From contig JADZCI010000289.1 in the NCBI GenBank assembly GCA_020851655.1, positions 1 through 32,448 of the forward strand: a stretch of 32,448 nucleotides of DNA. Direction: 5' to 3'. Positions 18,940 through 26,385 of this stretch are shown piece after piece. Every line of letters starts with the position of its first letter. Positions within the stretch are counted from its first letter, which is position 1. A program made the position numbers and the translations under genes. The DNA comes from Bryobacterales bacterium (GTDB taxonomy: Bacteria > Acidobacteriota > Terriglobia > Bryobacterales > Bryobacteraceae). The notes under the pieces were generated by a model. The model searched no databases. It had not been told where the DNA came from and was given only the letters and a program-made list of their open reading frames with translations.

Positions 18940-19857
18940 ATGCTCGACCCTGTTTTCCTGCTCCTGTTTTCGGTGGTTTCGATTGGCTCCGTCATGGCGG
19001 CCTGGCTCCTGCTGGGCAAGAACACGCAGGCGGTGGAGCGCATCAAAGAGCGCCCCAAGCTACGCCCGGTCATGCCGGTCAGCGCCGCCATGGGGTGGCG
19101 GGAACTGGTTGCGCGGGCGGGTCAATGGGTCCCCGCCTCCACCAAGAATTCCCCGGAACTGAAGCGCCTGCTCGTCCGCGCCGGCTGGCGGCATCCGCGC
19201 GCACCGCGCCTGGTGCAGGCGGCCAGAACCGTGATGATCGCGGTGCTTGCCGCCGCCGGAGTGATCACCGCCCTGGTCCTCCACTTCCCCTTGCCCCGCG
19301 TGGTCCTGATGGGGTGCGCGGGCGCGATCGCGGGGCACATCCTGCCCACCCGCCTTCTCCGGATCAAGATCAGCAGCCGAAGAAAGGCCATCGCCAAGGG
19401 CTTGCCTCACGTGCTCGACTTGATGGTGGTTTGCGTCGAGTCGGGACTGGGCATGGACCAGGCGACCCTGCAGGTGGCCAAGGAACTCCAGCATGCCTAT
19501 CCGGCGCTGTGCGATGAATTCACGGTGATGAACCTCGAGTTGCGCGCCGGAAAGCGCCGTACCGAAGCGCTCCATAACCTTTCGGAGCGCGCCGGGGTGG
19601 ACGACCTCAAAAAGCTGGCCGCGGTTCTGATCCAGGCGGACAAGTTTGGCACCAGCATTGGACAAACGCTACGCTCGCATTCCGACTACATGCGCGTCAT
19701 GACGCGCCAGAGAGCCGAGGAGCAAGCCGCGAAACTCGCCGTCAAGCTCGTCTTCCCGATCTTCTTCTTTATCCTCCCCGCGCTGTTCGTCGTTACGCTC
19801 GGGCCGGTTGTCATGAAGATGGTCAACGAGCTCATGCCAATGCTTGACCGAATGTAA
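18940..19857 (+). CDS. tadC: Tad inner-membrane platform protein TadC
   Basis: Second T2SSF-family platform protein, 305 aa: an N-terminal helix (residues 4-24), a pair of hydrophobic segments around 90-128, and the T2SSF domain with GLPHVLDLMVVCVESGLGMDQA, cut here to its core LMVVCVESGLGMDQA (about 163-177). It continues with MNLELRAGKRRTEAL and DKFGTSIGQTLR and ends in a C-terminal helix (LVFPIFFFILPALFVVTLG). GAGGT lies 7 nt before the ATG. It is the last large gene of the plus-strand pilus operon; hairpins and a micro-ORF follow. Confidence 0.94.
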   Translation: MLDPVFLLLFSVVSIGSVMAAWLLLGKNTQAVERIKERPKLRPVMPVSAAMGWRELVARAGQWVPASTKNSPELKRLLVRAGWRHPRAPRLVQAARTVMIAVLAAAGVITALVLHFPLPRVVLMGCAGAIAGHILPTRLLRIKISSRRKAIAKGLPHVLDLMVVCVESGLGMDQATLQVAKELQHAYPALCDEFTVMNLELRAGKRRTEALHNLSERAGVDDLKKLAAVLIQADKFGTSIGQTLRSHSDYMRVMTRQRAEEQAAKLAVKLVFPIFFFILPALFVVTLGPVVMKMVNELMPMLDRM

Positions 19858-19871
19858 GGCTTCCGCCCGAT

Positions 19872-19886
19872 GCCCGCAGAGCGGGC
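19872..19886 (+). terminator. Hairpin directly after tadC
   Basis: GCCCGC / GCGGGC, 6 bp with an AGA loop, 14 nt after the tadC stop. There is no T run, so full termination is doubtful; it may attenuate transcription into the micro-ORF or stabilise the tad mRNA 3' end. Confidence 0.35.
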
Positions 19887-19925
19887 GCCCGCCGAATACT
19901 AAGTTGAGAAAGGACCCTCCTTGAA

Positions 19926-20018
19926 ATGGCAGATACCCTGGTTCGAATCGCCTGTGGATTGTTGGCGGTTGGCATCGGCGTGATGATCCTGTTGCGCCGC
20001 CGGCGAAACGCCGAGTAG
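19926..20018 (+). CDS. Predicted 30-aa single-pass membrane micro-protein
   Basis: Small open frame starting MADTLVRIACGLLAVG, continuing through a hydrophobic helix (about residues 6-23) and ending in the basic cluster LLRRRRNAE. This layout fits a membrane micro-protein with a cytoplasmic positive tail and resembles the helix-plus-arginine end of sorting signals. AAGGA lies 11 nt before the ATG and sits inside a small stem (AAGGA-CCC-TCCTT, 19910-19922) that could hide the ribosome site. It lies between the tadC hairpin and the hairpin at 20056. Function unknown; it could be chance. Confidence 0.4.
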   Translation: MADTLVRIACGLLAVGIGVMILLRRRRNAE

Positions 20019-20055
20019 TTTAACGGTAGTGAGAATCACCTTCGCGCGCTGGACC

Positions 20056-20080
20056 GGGCGGTTCCCATTGGGAGCCGCCC
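20056..20080. terminator. Hairpin between convergent tad blocks
   Basis: GGGCGGTTCCC (20056-20066) pairs with GGGAGCCGCCC (20070-20080) over 11 bp with one G-U wobble and an ATT loop. It stands 38 nt after the micro-ORF stop and 5 nt from the tadG stop, so it may end both converging transcripts. Only a weak pyrimidine run (CTTCCT) follows on the plus strand. Confidence 0.5.
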
Positions 20081-20084
20081 CTTC

Positions 20085-21476
20085 CTACATCGACAGGCGG
20101 AGGATGTCGGAAGCCAACTGCATGAACATTGCCTGAAGCTGGTTGGCATTGTTGGCATAGGCCAGCATGCCGACCGGCTGGCTGGAATTGTATGTCGGGC
20201 TTTCAGGCACGTTCGACACCCGCTGGAGCAACTCCATCTCCGGCGGCGAGGCGGCATTGCCGAGTCCTACCGAGTAGGTCACCACCCACAGCCCGTTGGC
20301 GGTGGAGTCGCTGCGGACTCGCGCCGCGGCATTGACCAGCGCGTTGATGCCCGCATTGGTCACGTTGTTCGCGTTCAACGTAATGCGGTTGTTGCCATCG
20401 CGGTTGACGCTCTTCCAGCCGGCGAGGGAATTGCCGTTGACGTCAACCTCGTTGGCCGCGCCCGCGTCGGCCAGCGACACCACATCGCTGGTGACATTGG
20501 CGAAGTTGCCGTTGTAGGCGCAATTGTTGCTGTTGGCCACCACGCGCCAGTCCGGGTTGGGGGCTGGTGGGGGACCCGTCTCCGCGGCCAGAAAGATCCC
20601 CCAGATTGCGGCGCCCGCCGGCGTGACGACGCCGTTCTTGGCGGTCTTATTCGAACAACTGCTGGAGGCCTTGATTTGCAGGGCGGGCATATGGAGTGTG
20701 TTGGGCTGGCCATCGGTAAAGAACAGGATCACATTGAGCGCCCCGGGCTCGTTGATCGTGACCAGCTTCTGGTATGCCAGCCAGTATGCGGCGGCGGCGT
20801 TGGTGCCGCCGACACAAGCGATGTTGTTGACCATGGTGACCATGTCACCGCCGCCCCCACGCGACTGAAAGTCTGTCGCCGGGTCGAAATCGCTGCGGTA
20901 GGTGGTTCCAAACGTGACCAGCCCCAGCCGGTCCCTGCCATTGACAAACGACTGGATAAAGCTCACCGCCGCGCCTTTGAGCGGTGTGCACGAACTGGAG
21001 TTGGCAAGCGATCCCGAGCGGTCCAGCACCATGACGACATTCACGTCGCGCCGGATCGCGGCGCCCCGGGCGTGCAGCGTCACGTGTGTGACGCCGAACA
21101 TGCGCATAAAATAAGTATTCACGTCCACGGCTGTGTCGATCTGAACGATGGTCGCTTTTTGGGGAGCGGGCGGAAACGTGATGTTCCGCGCCGGGTTGCT
21201 GAGCCCTAGCCATCCGTTCTGGATGTTGGCATCAAAAAATTTCTGCGCCGTCGCTGTGGCGCTGCCTTGTTGCGCTTCCAGCGAAATTCCGCGGCTGAGC
21301 GAGCGCGCCGCCGCCAGCGCGGCGCCATCGGTCGAAGTCTGGAGCTTCGCCTTGATGGCGAATAGCAGGCCCGAATCGATCGCCAGACCCACCACCGGCA
21401 CCACGACAAAGAATAGCGTCAAGGTGAACAGCGTGGTGACGCTGCCTTTTCTGTGAGTCGCTTTGAAAGGGATCAT
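20085..21476 (-). CDS. tadG: TadG-like pilus-associated protein with vWA domain
   Basis: A 463-aa envelope protein. The N-terminus has a TadE/TadG-like membrane helix (about residues 12-34) after KG, then TDGAALAAARSL, typical of TadG. A von Willebrand factor A domain begins near 143 with the MIDAS motif VMVLDRSGSLA (DxSxS) and includes GLVTFGTTY and LFFTDGQPN. The domain region carries several cysteines (for example SSSCTP, NIACVGG, SSSCSN, NNCAY) that could form disulfides outside the membrane. It acts with TadE proteins at the pilus base or surface. GAGGA lies about 11 nt before the ATG. It is the last gene of a tadE-tadE-tadG minus-strand operon. Confidence 0.9.
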   Translation of the reverse strand: MIPFKATHRKGSVTTLFTLTLFFVVVPVVGLAIDSGLLFAIKAKLQTSTDGAALAAARSLSRGISLEAQQGSATATAQKFFDANIQNGWLGLSNPARNITFPPAPQKATIVQIDTAVDVNTYFMRMFGVTHVTLHARGAAIRRDVNVVMVLDRSGSLANSSSCTPLKGAAVSFIQSFVNGRDRLGLVTFGTTYRSDFDPATDFQSRGGGGDMVTMVNNIACVGGTNAAAAYWLAYQKLVTINEPGALNVILFFTDGQPNTLHMPALQIKASSSCSNKTAKNGVVTPAGAAIWGIFLAAETGPPPAPNPDWRVVANSNNCAYNGNFANVTSDVVSLADAGAANEVDVNGNSLAGWKSVNRDGNNRITLNANNVTNAGINALVNAAARVRSDSTANGLWVVTYSVGLGNAASPPEMELLQRVSNVPESPTYNSSQPVGMLAYANNANQLQAMFMQLASDILRLSM

Positions 21477-21500
21477 CTGGATCTCATCCTCACCGCGCAG

Positions 21501-22094
21501 TCAAAACAAAGCGATCGAATACGCGCCGGCCGCATTGTTGAATCCCGGAAAGCGCCATTGCGGGGCGTCGAAGTATCCTTCCGCCACGTAGGCGTACTCG
21601 CCCGAAGCCAGTTGCATGTACGGGAACGTGGCCACATTGCGTGAATCCTGCATGTAGTTGCCGACAATCCCCATCGAGTCCACCCCGACCGGTGTTCCCA
21701 GGCTGCTGGTTCGCAGGCTGGAGTTACCGATGACGAGGCGCTGAGTTATGACGTGCCGGTCGGAATTGCACGGGTTCAGTCCCGAACTCGCGCAGGTCGC
21801 CGCCGAAATCCACGTGACGCGCGTCAGGATGACGACACCTTGCCCTCCGGCGCGCGTCATCCCCATGCCGCTGGCCAGCCGTACGAGAATGTCCTGGTTG
21901 CCCGTCTTCGAGAAGTCGACGCCGCGCACAAACATGCTGGCCGCATCGCGGGTCACCTGCGCCGCGCGAACGTTGTGGCCCAACTGCAACCCCACAACGA
22001 TCACCCACACCATCAGGAGAAACGAGGGCGTCATGACAAACGCCAGCTCGACCAGCGCGCTGCCTCTCGTTCTCCGGCGCTTTATCCCGGTCAT
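21501..22094 (-). CDS. tadE: TadE-like pseudopilin (197 aa)
   Basis: Minor pseudopilin of the Tad system. The basic leader MTGIKRRRTRG is followed by SALVELAFVM, with Glu at +5 of the predicted cleavage after Gly, then a hydrophobic helix to about residue 37 and a C-terminal soluble domain. Start: ATG 22094 with AAGGAGG 9 nt upstream; the in-frame extension to 22454 runs through the neighbouring tadE and is rejected. It lies 29 nt after the first tadE-like gene and 24 nt before tadG. Confidence 0.88.
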   Translation of the reverse strand: MTGIKRRRTRGSALVELAFVMTPSFLLMVWVIVVGLQLGHNVRAAQVTRDAASMFVRGVDFSKTGNQDILVRLASGMGMTRAGGQGVVILTRVTWISAATCASSGLNPCNSDRHVITQRLVIGNSSLRTSSLGTPVGVDSMGIVGNYMQDSRNVATFPYMQLASGEYAYVAEGYFDAPQWRFPGFNNAAGAYSIALF

Positions 22095-22123
22095 TGCCCG
22101 TACCCTCCTTTCCCGGAACTGCC

Positions 22124-22603
22124 TTACGGCGTTGGAGGCGCCGTGCCCCGCGGCAGCGTCTCCAGACGGTCGGCCGATTTCGCCGAGATCGTGATCAGAC
22201 CCGAGGTGCGCCACAGATCCACCATGCCGGACCATTGCAAGCCCTCGACCGATACCTCGACAATGTTGCCCGACGCGTTGCGGTTGGGTCCCTCCACTTC
22301 CTCGAACGTAACCGGCGAGTAGAACCGGACCTTGACCTTGTCCCGGCCGCCATCGCCGCTCAAAAAGCCGCTCGAATTCGTCATCACCACGTTTTGAATC
22401 GACACCGTCTGCGACTTGCCCGGCTCGGTCCGGAACGTAATCGCATACCGGCAACCCTCTCTCACGGCATGGGTCATGAGGCTTCTCAAAAAGATCGGTA
22501 TGGAGAAGTCCACAATCGTCAACAACATCGCCAGGAGTGGAATCACCGCCATGGGTATCTCCACCAGGGACGTCCCGCGCTGGGGCTGCCGTGACTGTTT
22601 CAT
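22124..22603 (-). CDS. tadE: TadE-like pseudopilin (159 aa)
   Basis: First gene of the minus-strand tadE-tadE-tadG operon. The leader [10 protein letters not shown] precedes [10 protein letters not shown], again with Glu at +5, followed by a hydrophobic helix (about residues 15-37) and a soluble domain containing [11 protein letters not shown]. The ATG at 22603 is chosen because the pseudopilin leader begins there; upstream in-frame sequence is unlike any TadE and overlaps the divergent promoter region. Only a weak SD is visible. The mature soluble part is smaller than that of its partner gene, so the two are distinct subunits, not a recent copy. Confidence 0.85.
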   Translation of the reverse strand: MKQSRQPQRGTSLVEIPMAVIPLLAMLLTIVDFSIPIFLRSLMTHAVREGCRYAITFRTEPGKSQTVSIQNVVMTNSSGFLSGDGGRDKVKVRFYSPVTFEEVEGPNRNASGNIVEVSVEGLQWSGMVDLWRTSGLITISAKSADRLETLPRGTAPPTP

Positions 22604-22713
22604 GCTCGGCTTCACGACACTTGCTCTGTTCCCCTCATCGCACTTTTGGACGCCCGCGAGAGTCGGTGACATCCCTGAGAATGGACTTGCTTGTCGCCTG
22701 AGAGGCCGGCCCG

Positions 22714-22740
22714 TTGACCTCCGCCGCCGTGTGCTATCCT
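22714..22740 (+). promoter_or_regulatory. Candidate promoter of the dienelactone hydrolase gene
   Basis: TTGACC (22714-22719) and an extended -10 TGCTATCCT (22732-22740), separated by 15 nt. The spacer is short, but the TGn extension compensates. The predicted start leaves a leader of about 38 nt before the ATG at 22785. Confidence 0.4.
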
Positions 22741-22784
22741 GCTCGCCAATAAGGCCTGGATGCTCGTCGAGGAGGCAGCGGAGA

Positions 22785-23675
22785 ATGGAACGGAAACAAG
22801 CCAAAGATTATCCACAGGAATTGCTCGACCTGTTTGACGATTACGTGCACGGCGGCATCGACCGCCGCGCGTTCCTGGATGGCGCCAAGAAATATGCCGC
22901 CGGCGGAGTCACCGCCACGGCTATCTGGGAAAGCCTTCGCCCCAACTATGCCTGGGCGCAACAGGTGGCCAAAGACGATGCGCGCATCAAGACCGAGGTC
23001 GTAACGGTTGATTCGCCCCAAGGCAATGGCAGCATCAAAGGCTATCTGGCCCGCCCTGCCAACGCGGGCAAGCTTCCCGGAGTCCTGGTCGTACACGAAA
23101 ATCGCGGCCTCAACCCCTATATCGAAGACGTGGCGCGCCGCCTGGCCGCCGCCAACTTCATGGCCTTTGCGCCGGACGGCTTGACCAGTGTGGGCGGCTA
23201 TCCGGGCAACGACGAGAAGGGCGGCGAACTGTTCCGCCAGGTCGACCGCGAAAAGATGATCCAGGACTTCATGGCCGCCGCGCGCTGGCTCAAGGCGCGC
23301 CCGGACTGCTCGGGCAAGATCGGAGTCGTGGGCTTCTGCTTTGGCGGCGGAGTCGCCAACACGCTCGCCGTCCGGTTAGGCTCCGAACTCTCGGCCGCCG
23401 TGCCTTTTTACGGCGGCCAGCCCGCCGCGGCCGATGCCGGCAAGATCAAGGCGCCGCTGCTGATCCAGTACGCCGGACTCGACACGCGCATCAATCAGGG
23501 CTGGCCGGCCTACGAAGAAGCCCTCAAAGCCCACCACGTCACCTACACGATGTACATGTACGAGAACGTGAATCACGGCTTCCACAACGACACCACGCCG
23601 CGCTACGACAAGGCCGCGGCCGAACTGGCCTGGCAGCGAACCCTGGATTTCTTCAGCCAGTACCTGCGCGGCTAA
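22785..23675 (+). CDS. Dienelactone hydrolase family protein with Tat-like leader
   Basis: Alpha/beta-hydrolase of the dienelactone hydrolase (YghX-like) family; 296 aa. The N-terminal region has [16 protein letters not shown] (about residues 23-38) and ends at YAWAQQ, a twin-arginine-type signal common in this subgroup, so export folded through Tat is likely. The nucleophile elbow GFCFGGG carries the family cysteine; the Asp is in YAGLDTRI and the His in NHGFHND, completing the Cys-Asp-His triad. Natural substrate unknown; these enzymes hydrolyse lactones or esters. Start: ATG 22785 with GAGGAGG 9 nt upstream, preferred to the longer in-frame start at 22416, which would run antisense to tadE. 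A stand-alone gene, divergent from the tadE operon. Confidence 0.92.
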   Translation: MERKQAKDYPQELLDLFDDYVHGGIDRRAFLDGAKKYAAGGVTATAIWESLRPNYAWAQQVAKDDARIKTEVVTVDSPQGNGSIKGYLARPANAGKLPGVLVVHENRGLNPYIEDVARRLAAANFMAFAPDGLTSVGGYPGNDEKGGELFRQVDREKMIQDFMAAARWLKARPDCSGKIGVVGFCFGGGVANTLAVRLGSELSAAVPFYGGQPAAADAGKIKAPLLIQYAGLDTRINQGWPAYEEALKAHHVTYTMYMYENVNHGFHNDTTPRYDKAAAELAWQRTLDFFSQYLRG

Positions 23676-23695
23676 CTAAAGGCCCCAGGGGCGGG

Positions 23696-24376
23696 TTACG
23701 CGACCAGGGTCCAGCGGCGCAGGCCCAGAAAGTTCGCGTTGCCGGGCACCGGCCGCCACCGCGAGTCCTTGTGTTGCGCCAGTTCAGCGGCCGTGAGCCG
23801 CCGCACTTCGCCCTTCCACCCGCCCGCCGGACCGGTGTGATACACCACATAGCTTTCCGTCGACGCTTCATCGAGGCTCCGGCCCGTCCAAACCATGCTG
23901 TGAAAAGGCTCCGCGGCGGTGAGCTGGCGGAAAAACAGGACATCTCCCGGCTGCGCGGGTTCGACATCCCGGCTCAGGTGAACCGTGTTGTACCGCATCA
24001 GGTTTTCCGCGTCGGCAAACTGCCGGAAGTCGCCGCCCCGCGTCCGGAACAGGTTGACGCCAACCGGCGTGCGTGGATACTGATACTGGCGCACATCGGG
24101 CAGCGCCGGAAACGGATCGATTCCCAAGCCCCGGGCCCACGCGCCGTCATGCTTGCGCAAGCTCTCGCGGAAACAGAACCGCAGCAGCGCCGAACAATCC
24201 GTGATCTCGCCGGGAGCTTGGCGCCCGCCCACCAGGTAGACCCATTCAGCCAAGGCGGCAAACCAGCGCCGGAAAGCGTCGCGATCCGCCGGATGGCGCA
24301 ACCGGAGCGGGGAACCGTCTGCCAGTCCATCCCTTGGCGCCGCCGCCAGCAGCGCCAGGCACGAGCGTCGTGTCAC
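23696..24376 (-). CDS. DUF1175 (YfaT-like) protein
   Basis: A 226-aa protein resembling DUF1175, the family of E. coli YfaT. The N-terminus (MTRRSCLALLAAAP) looks like a short signal peptide. The core has ITDCSALLRFCFRESLRKHD (about residues 58-77), in which the Cys recalls NlpC/P60-type papain-like enzymes. It continues with PAQPGDVLFFRQ and the conserved FHSMVW and YVVYHTGP histidines, so a Cys-His hydrolase is plausible but unproven. In E. coli the gene lies with the alpha-2-macroglobulin-like yfaS; none is seen here. The GTG start at 24376 has no SD; TATGAT lies 8 nt upstream. Convergent with the dienelactone hydrolase gene. Confidence 0.78.
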   Translation of the reverse strand: MTRRSCLALLAAAPRDGLADGSPLRLRHPADRDAFRRWFAALAEWVYLVGGRQAPGEITDCSALLRFCFRESLRKHDGAWARGLGIDPFPALPDVRQYQYPRTPVGVNLFRTRGGDFRQFADAENLMRYNTVHLSRDVEPAQPGDVLFFRQLTAAEPFHSMVWTGRSLDEASTESYVVYHTGPAGGWKGEVRRLTAAELAQHKDSRWRPVPGNANFLGLRRWTLVA

Positions 24377-24383
24377 CGAGCCC

Positions 24384-24390
24384 TATCATA
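24384..24390. promoter_or_regulatory. Overlapping divergent -10 boxes (TATCAT / TATGAT)
   Basis: The near-palindrome CTATCATAG (24383-24391) gives TATCAT on plus (24384-24389), 7 nt before the GGCT ATG, and TATGAT on minus (24390-24385), 8 nt before the DUF1175 GTG. Start codons are only 20 bp apart and neither gene has an SD, so both mRNAs would be leaderless and the two promoters could not be occupied together. Confidence 0.45.
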
Positions 24391-24396
24391 GCGGTT

Positions 24397-24783
24397 ATGC
24401 AGTTGCCGCTCTTTGTCTACGGCACGCTCGGCAGCGCGTTCCAGAACCGCTGGGCACGCCGCCTCTGGGACGGGAAACGGCCTCTCGGAGCAGCCCGCAT
24501 CCGGGGCCGCCTCTTCCTCTTGGACGGCTATCCCGGCTTGACGCCGCCGCGCGGCCAGTCCGAGTGGGTCCGCGGCGAACTCGTGAACCCCCGCGGCTTG
24601 TTGCGCTGGCTCGATTGCTACGAAGGTCCGTGCTTCCGGCGCTGCATGCGCCGCGTAGTCACCGGAAAGGGCGAGACGCTTCGCGCCTGGGTGTATCTCT
24701 ATACCGGCCCTCCACCGGCCGGACGCAGAATCTGGACGGGATCATTTAATACTGCAACGCGGTTCGCAAGTCGGAGGGCTTGA
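24397..24783 (+). CDS. Gamma-glutamylcyclotransferase-like (GGCT/AIG2) protein
   Basis: A 128-aa protein of the GGCT/AIG2 superfamily, which often releases 5-oxoproline from gamma-glutamyl compounds. The signature is FVYGTLGSAFQN at residues 6-17, then GRLFLLDGYPGL, RGELVNP and LDCYEG, which holds the acidic region near the catalytic Glu. The ATG at 24397 fits the family N-terminus; an upstream in-frame start would overlap DUF1175. There is no SD; TATCAT lies 7 nt upstream. The last 38 nt overlap the end of the convergent methyltransferase gene. Substrate unknown. Confidence 0.83.
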   Translation: MQLPLFVYGTLGSAFQNRWARRLWDGKRPLGAARIRGRLFLLDGYPGLTPPRGQSEWVRGELVNPRGLLRWLDCYEGPCFRRCMRRVVTGKGETLRAWVYLYTGPPPAGRRIWTGSFNTATRFASRRA

Positions 24784-25879
24784 TGATCAACGCTCTCTCC
24801 CTGCGGTCTGTGCCGTCAGGACACAAGGCAAGGTCTGCTTCAAACACCAGTTCAGCCGTGCCCTGGCCGAGTCCTTCCAGTAGGGCGACAAACTGGCAGG
24901 CGCCGGCTTCGCGGTAGGATTGCGCCGGCAGCGGTTTCCCGTTGGCGGTCGCGCGCAGCCGCAGGGTTGCGCCCGCCAGGACGCTTTCCGGCAGTACAAA
25001 AGGCAGAACGAGCCGGGCCGAAGCGTTGCGAATGCCGCTCACGGCAACCGAGAACCGCCGGGCCGTCCAGCGCCATGTGCCGTCTTCCAGTTCGTGCCAG
25101 CCGTCGAGCAGCCGGACTCGCAGACTCCCGGCAAGCACCCTGCTGCGCAGCAGACAAAACGCCCGCTCGTCACACTCCGCCCGGACGGGATCGGAATTAA
25201 CGGAGTTGCCGAACGTCACCATGTCGCACACATCCCATTGCGCCCGGTCCAGGATGCGGCGCAGCCCGCTTTCGGAAAAAATCCAGTAGTTGGAGTAATC
25301 GCCGTTCAACTCCTCCGGACCCACCAGGTAGGCTACCGGGAAACCCTGCACAAGCGTCTTCTGATCCGGCATGTACTTGGCCACGCGCGTGTTCAGGAAA
25401 CACCACTCGGCGCGCCGGGCCAGTTCCTCCAGCACAAAGAACGGATTCTTCAGGTGATACAGCCCGCCAAAAAAGAAGGCCGCCGTGTAGTATTGCGCCG
25501 GAAGCTGGAAGCGGGAATCGAGATCCTGGGAGTGGATCTCGACGCCACTGCCAAGCAATTCCCTCATGCGTGCGACCCCGCGCATGAAGTTCATGTTGGT
25601 GACAGGCCAGTCCACCGCGTGCACCGCGCAGCCCAGGGATTCCAAAAAAAACGCCAGGTCGCCATCGGCGCAGCAGAGGTCCAATACCGGGCCGGCGCCG
25701 AAAATCTTTAGCAAGTCGCGCCGTTCCGGGTGAAGAAATTTCTCCAGCAGGCAGAAGTTGCCGATCGAGTCGTAGGGGTACCATGGGAACTCGCCCGGTG
25801 GATTGCTCTGCTTCACTTCGAGCAGTCTGGCTTGAAACTTCCCCGCGCCTTCAACCAGCGCCGCCAACGGGTCCGTCAC
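24746..25879 (-). CDS. SAM-dependent methyltransferase with C-terminal beta-rich module (copy 1)
   Basis: Class I methyltransferase of 377 aa. Motif I is VLDLCCADGDLAFFLE, then the acidic strand-2 end VHAVDWP, with YHLKNPFFVLEEL later. The family N-terminus carries EFPWYPYDS. From about residue 250 a separate domain has DGWHELEDGTWRWTARRF, then beta-rich sequence ending RERALIIKPSDLR; similar modules occur in surface-polysaccharide enzymes. Substrate unknown. The GTG at 25879 is preferred to the ATG at 25933: it overlaps the CoA-binding gene stop as GTGA, has GGGAG about 10 nt upstream, and makes the protein match its 378-aa paralogue at 26386-27522. The 3' end overlaps the GGCT gene. Confidence 0.85.
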   Translation of the reverse strand: MTDPLAALVEGAGKFQARLLEVKQSNPPGEFPWYPYDSIGNFCLLEKFLHPERRDLLKIFGAGPVLDLCCADGDLAFFLESLGCAVHAVDWPVTNMNFMRGVARMRELLGSGVEIHSQDLDSRFQLPAQYYTAAFFFGGLYHLKNPFFVLEELARRAEWCFLNTRVAKYMPDQKTLVQGFPVAYLVGPEELNGDYSNYWIFSESGLRRILDRAQWDVCDMVTFGNSVNSDPVRAECDERAFCLLRSRVLAGSLRVRLLDGWHELEDGTWRWTARRFSVAVSGIRNASARLVLPFVLPESVLAGATLRLRATANGKPLPAQSYREAGACQFVALLEGLGQGTAELVFEADLALCPDGTDRRERALIIKPSDLRTALQY

Positions 25880-26346
25880 TTCGGCAAGGCTCCCGTGAGG
25901 CCGCGCAAAAACCGGTGAGCGCGATGGACCCATCCGGTATGTTCAAGGAACATGAACGGGCACTCCCCGGCGATGACGGTGGCGCCCGCATCCCGGCCGG
26001 CCGCGACGGCTTCTTCGGTCACGCTGCCCGGCTTGGTGGCGGCGTGGAGCCAAATGCGCGACACGCCCCCGGCAACGCAATCCTTGACCACGCCGGCACT
26101 CTGGGCCGGTGGCGTCATGATGAGCGCCGCATCGGCCGGAGGATGGATCGCCGCAACCGACGGGCGGCAGGCGATACCCTCGATCTCCTCAGCGGCCGGG
26201 TTGACGGGGATCACCTCGTACCCACGCTGAACGAGCTCGCGCAGCATCGTCCGGCTGAAATGCTGGTCCCCGCGGGAGACTCCCGCCAGCGCTATCCGCT
26301 TCTGGCGTAGGAAGTCCTCGATGTCGGCCAGCGTGTGCGCCTTCAC
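25876..26346 (-). CDS. CoA-binding (YccU-like) domain protein
   Basis: A 156-aa Rossmann-type protein of the CoA-binding family. Typical pieces are LADIEDFLRQKRIALAGVSR at the start, YEVIPVNPAAEEIEG, the PPAQSAGVVKDCVAGG stretch, IWLHAA and ECPFMF near the end. The family binds CoA or a related nucleotide; its role is poorly known. A TTG at 26364 would give 162 aa; GTG 26346 is preferred because it yields an N-terminus like homologues and has TAGGCT 8 nt upstream. It lies between two paralogous methyltransferases: 39 nt after the first, and overlapping the second by GTGA. Confidence 0.84.
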   Translation of the reverse strand: MKAHTLADIEDFLRQKRIALAGVSRGDQHFSRTMLRELVQRGYEVIPVNPAAEEIEGIACRPSVAAIHPPADAALIMTPPAQSAGVVKDCVAGGVSRIWLHAATKPGSVTEEAVAAGRDAGATVIAGECPFMFLEHTGWVHRAHRFLRGLTGALPK

Positions 26347-26354
26347 AACTAGAC

Positions 26355-26360
26355 AGCCTA
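26355..26360 (-). promoter_or_regulatory. Possible -10 box before the CoA-binding gene
   Basis: TAGGCT (TANNNT form) on minus, 8 nt before the GTG at 26346, with no SD. It is weaker than the other boxes and the gene may simply be read through from nagA. Confidence 0.2.
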
Positions 26361-26385
26361 TCAACCCCAGCCGTGCCGCGCCGCC

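Noticed and set aside
22416-22784. N-terminal extension of the dienelactone hydrolase
   Set aside because: It runs antisense to tadE and across the promoter; the ATG at 22785 has GAGGAGG and gives the usual Tat-type N-terminus.
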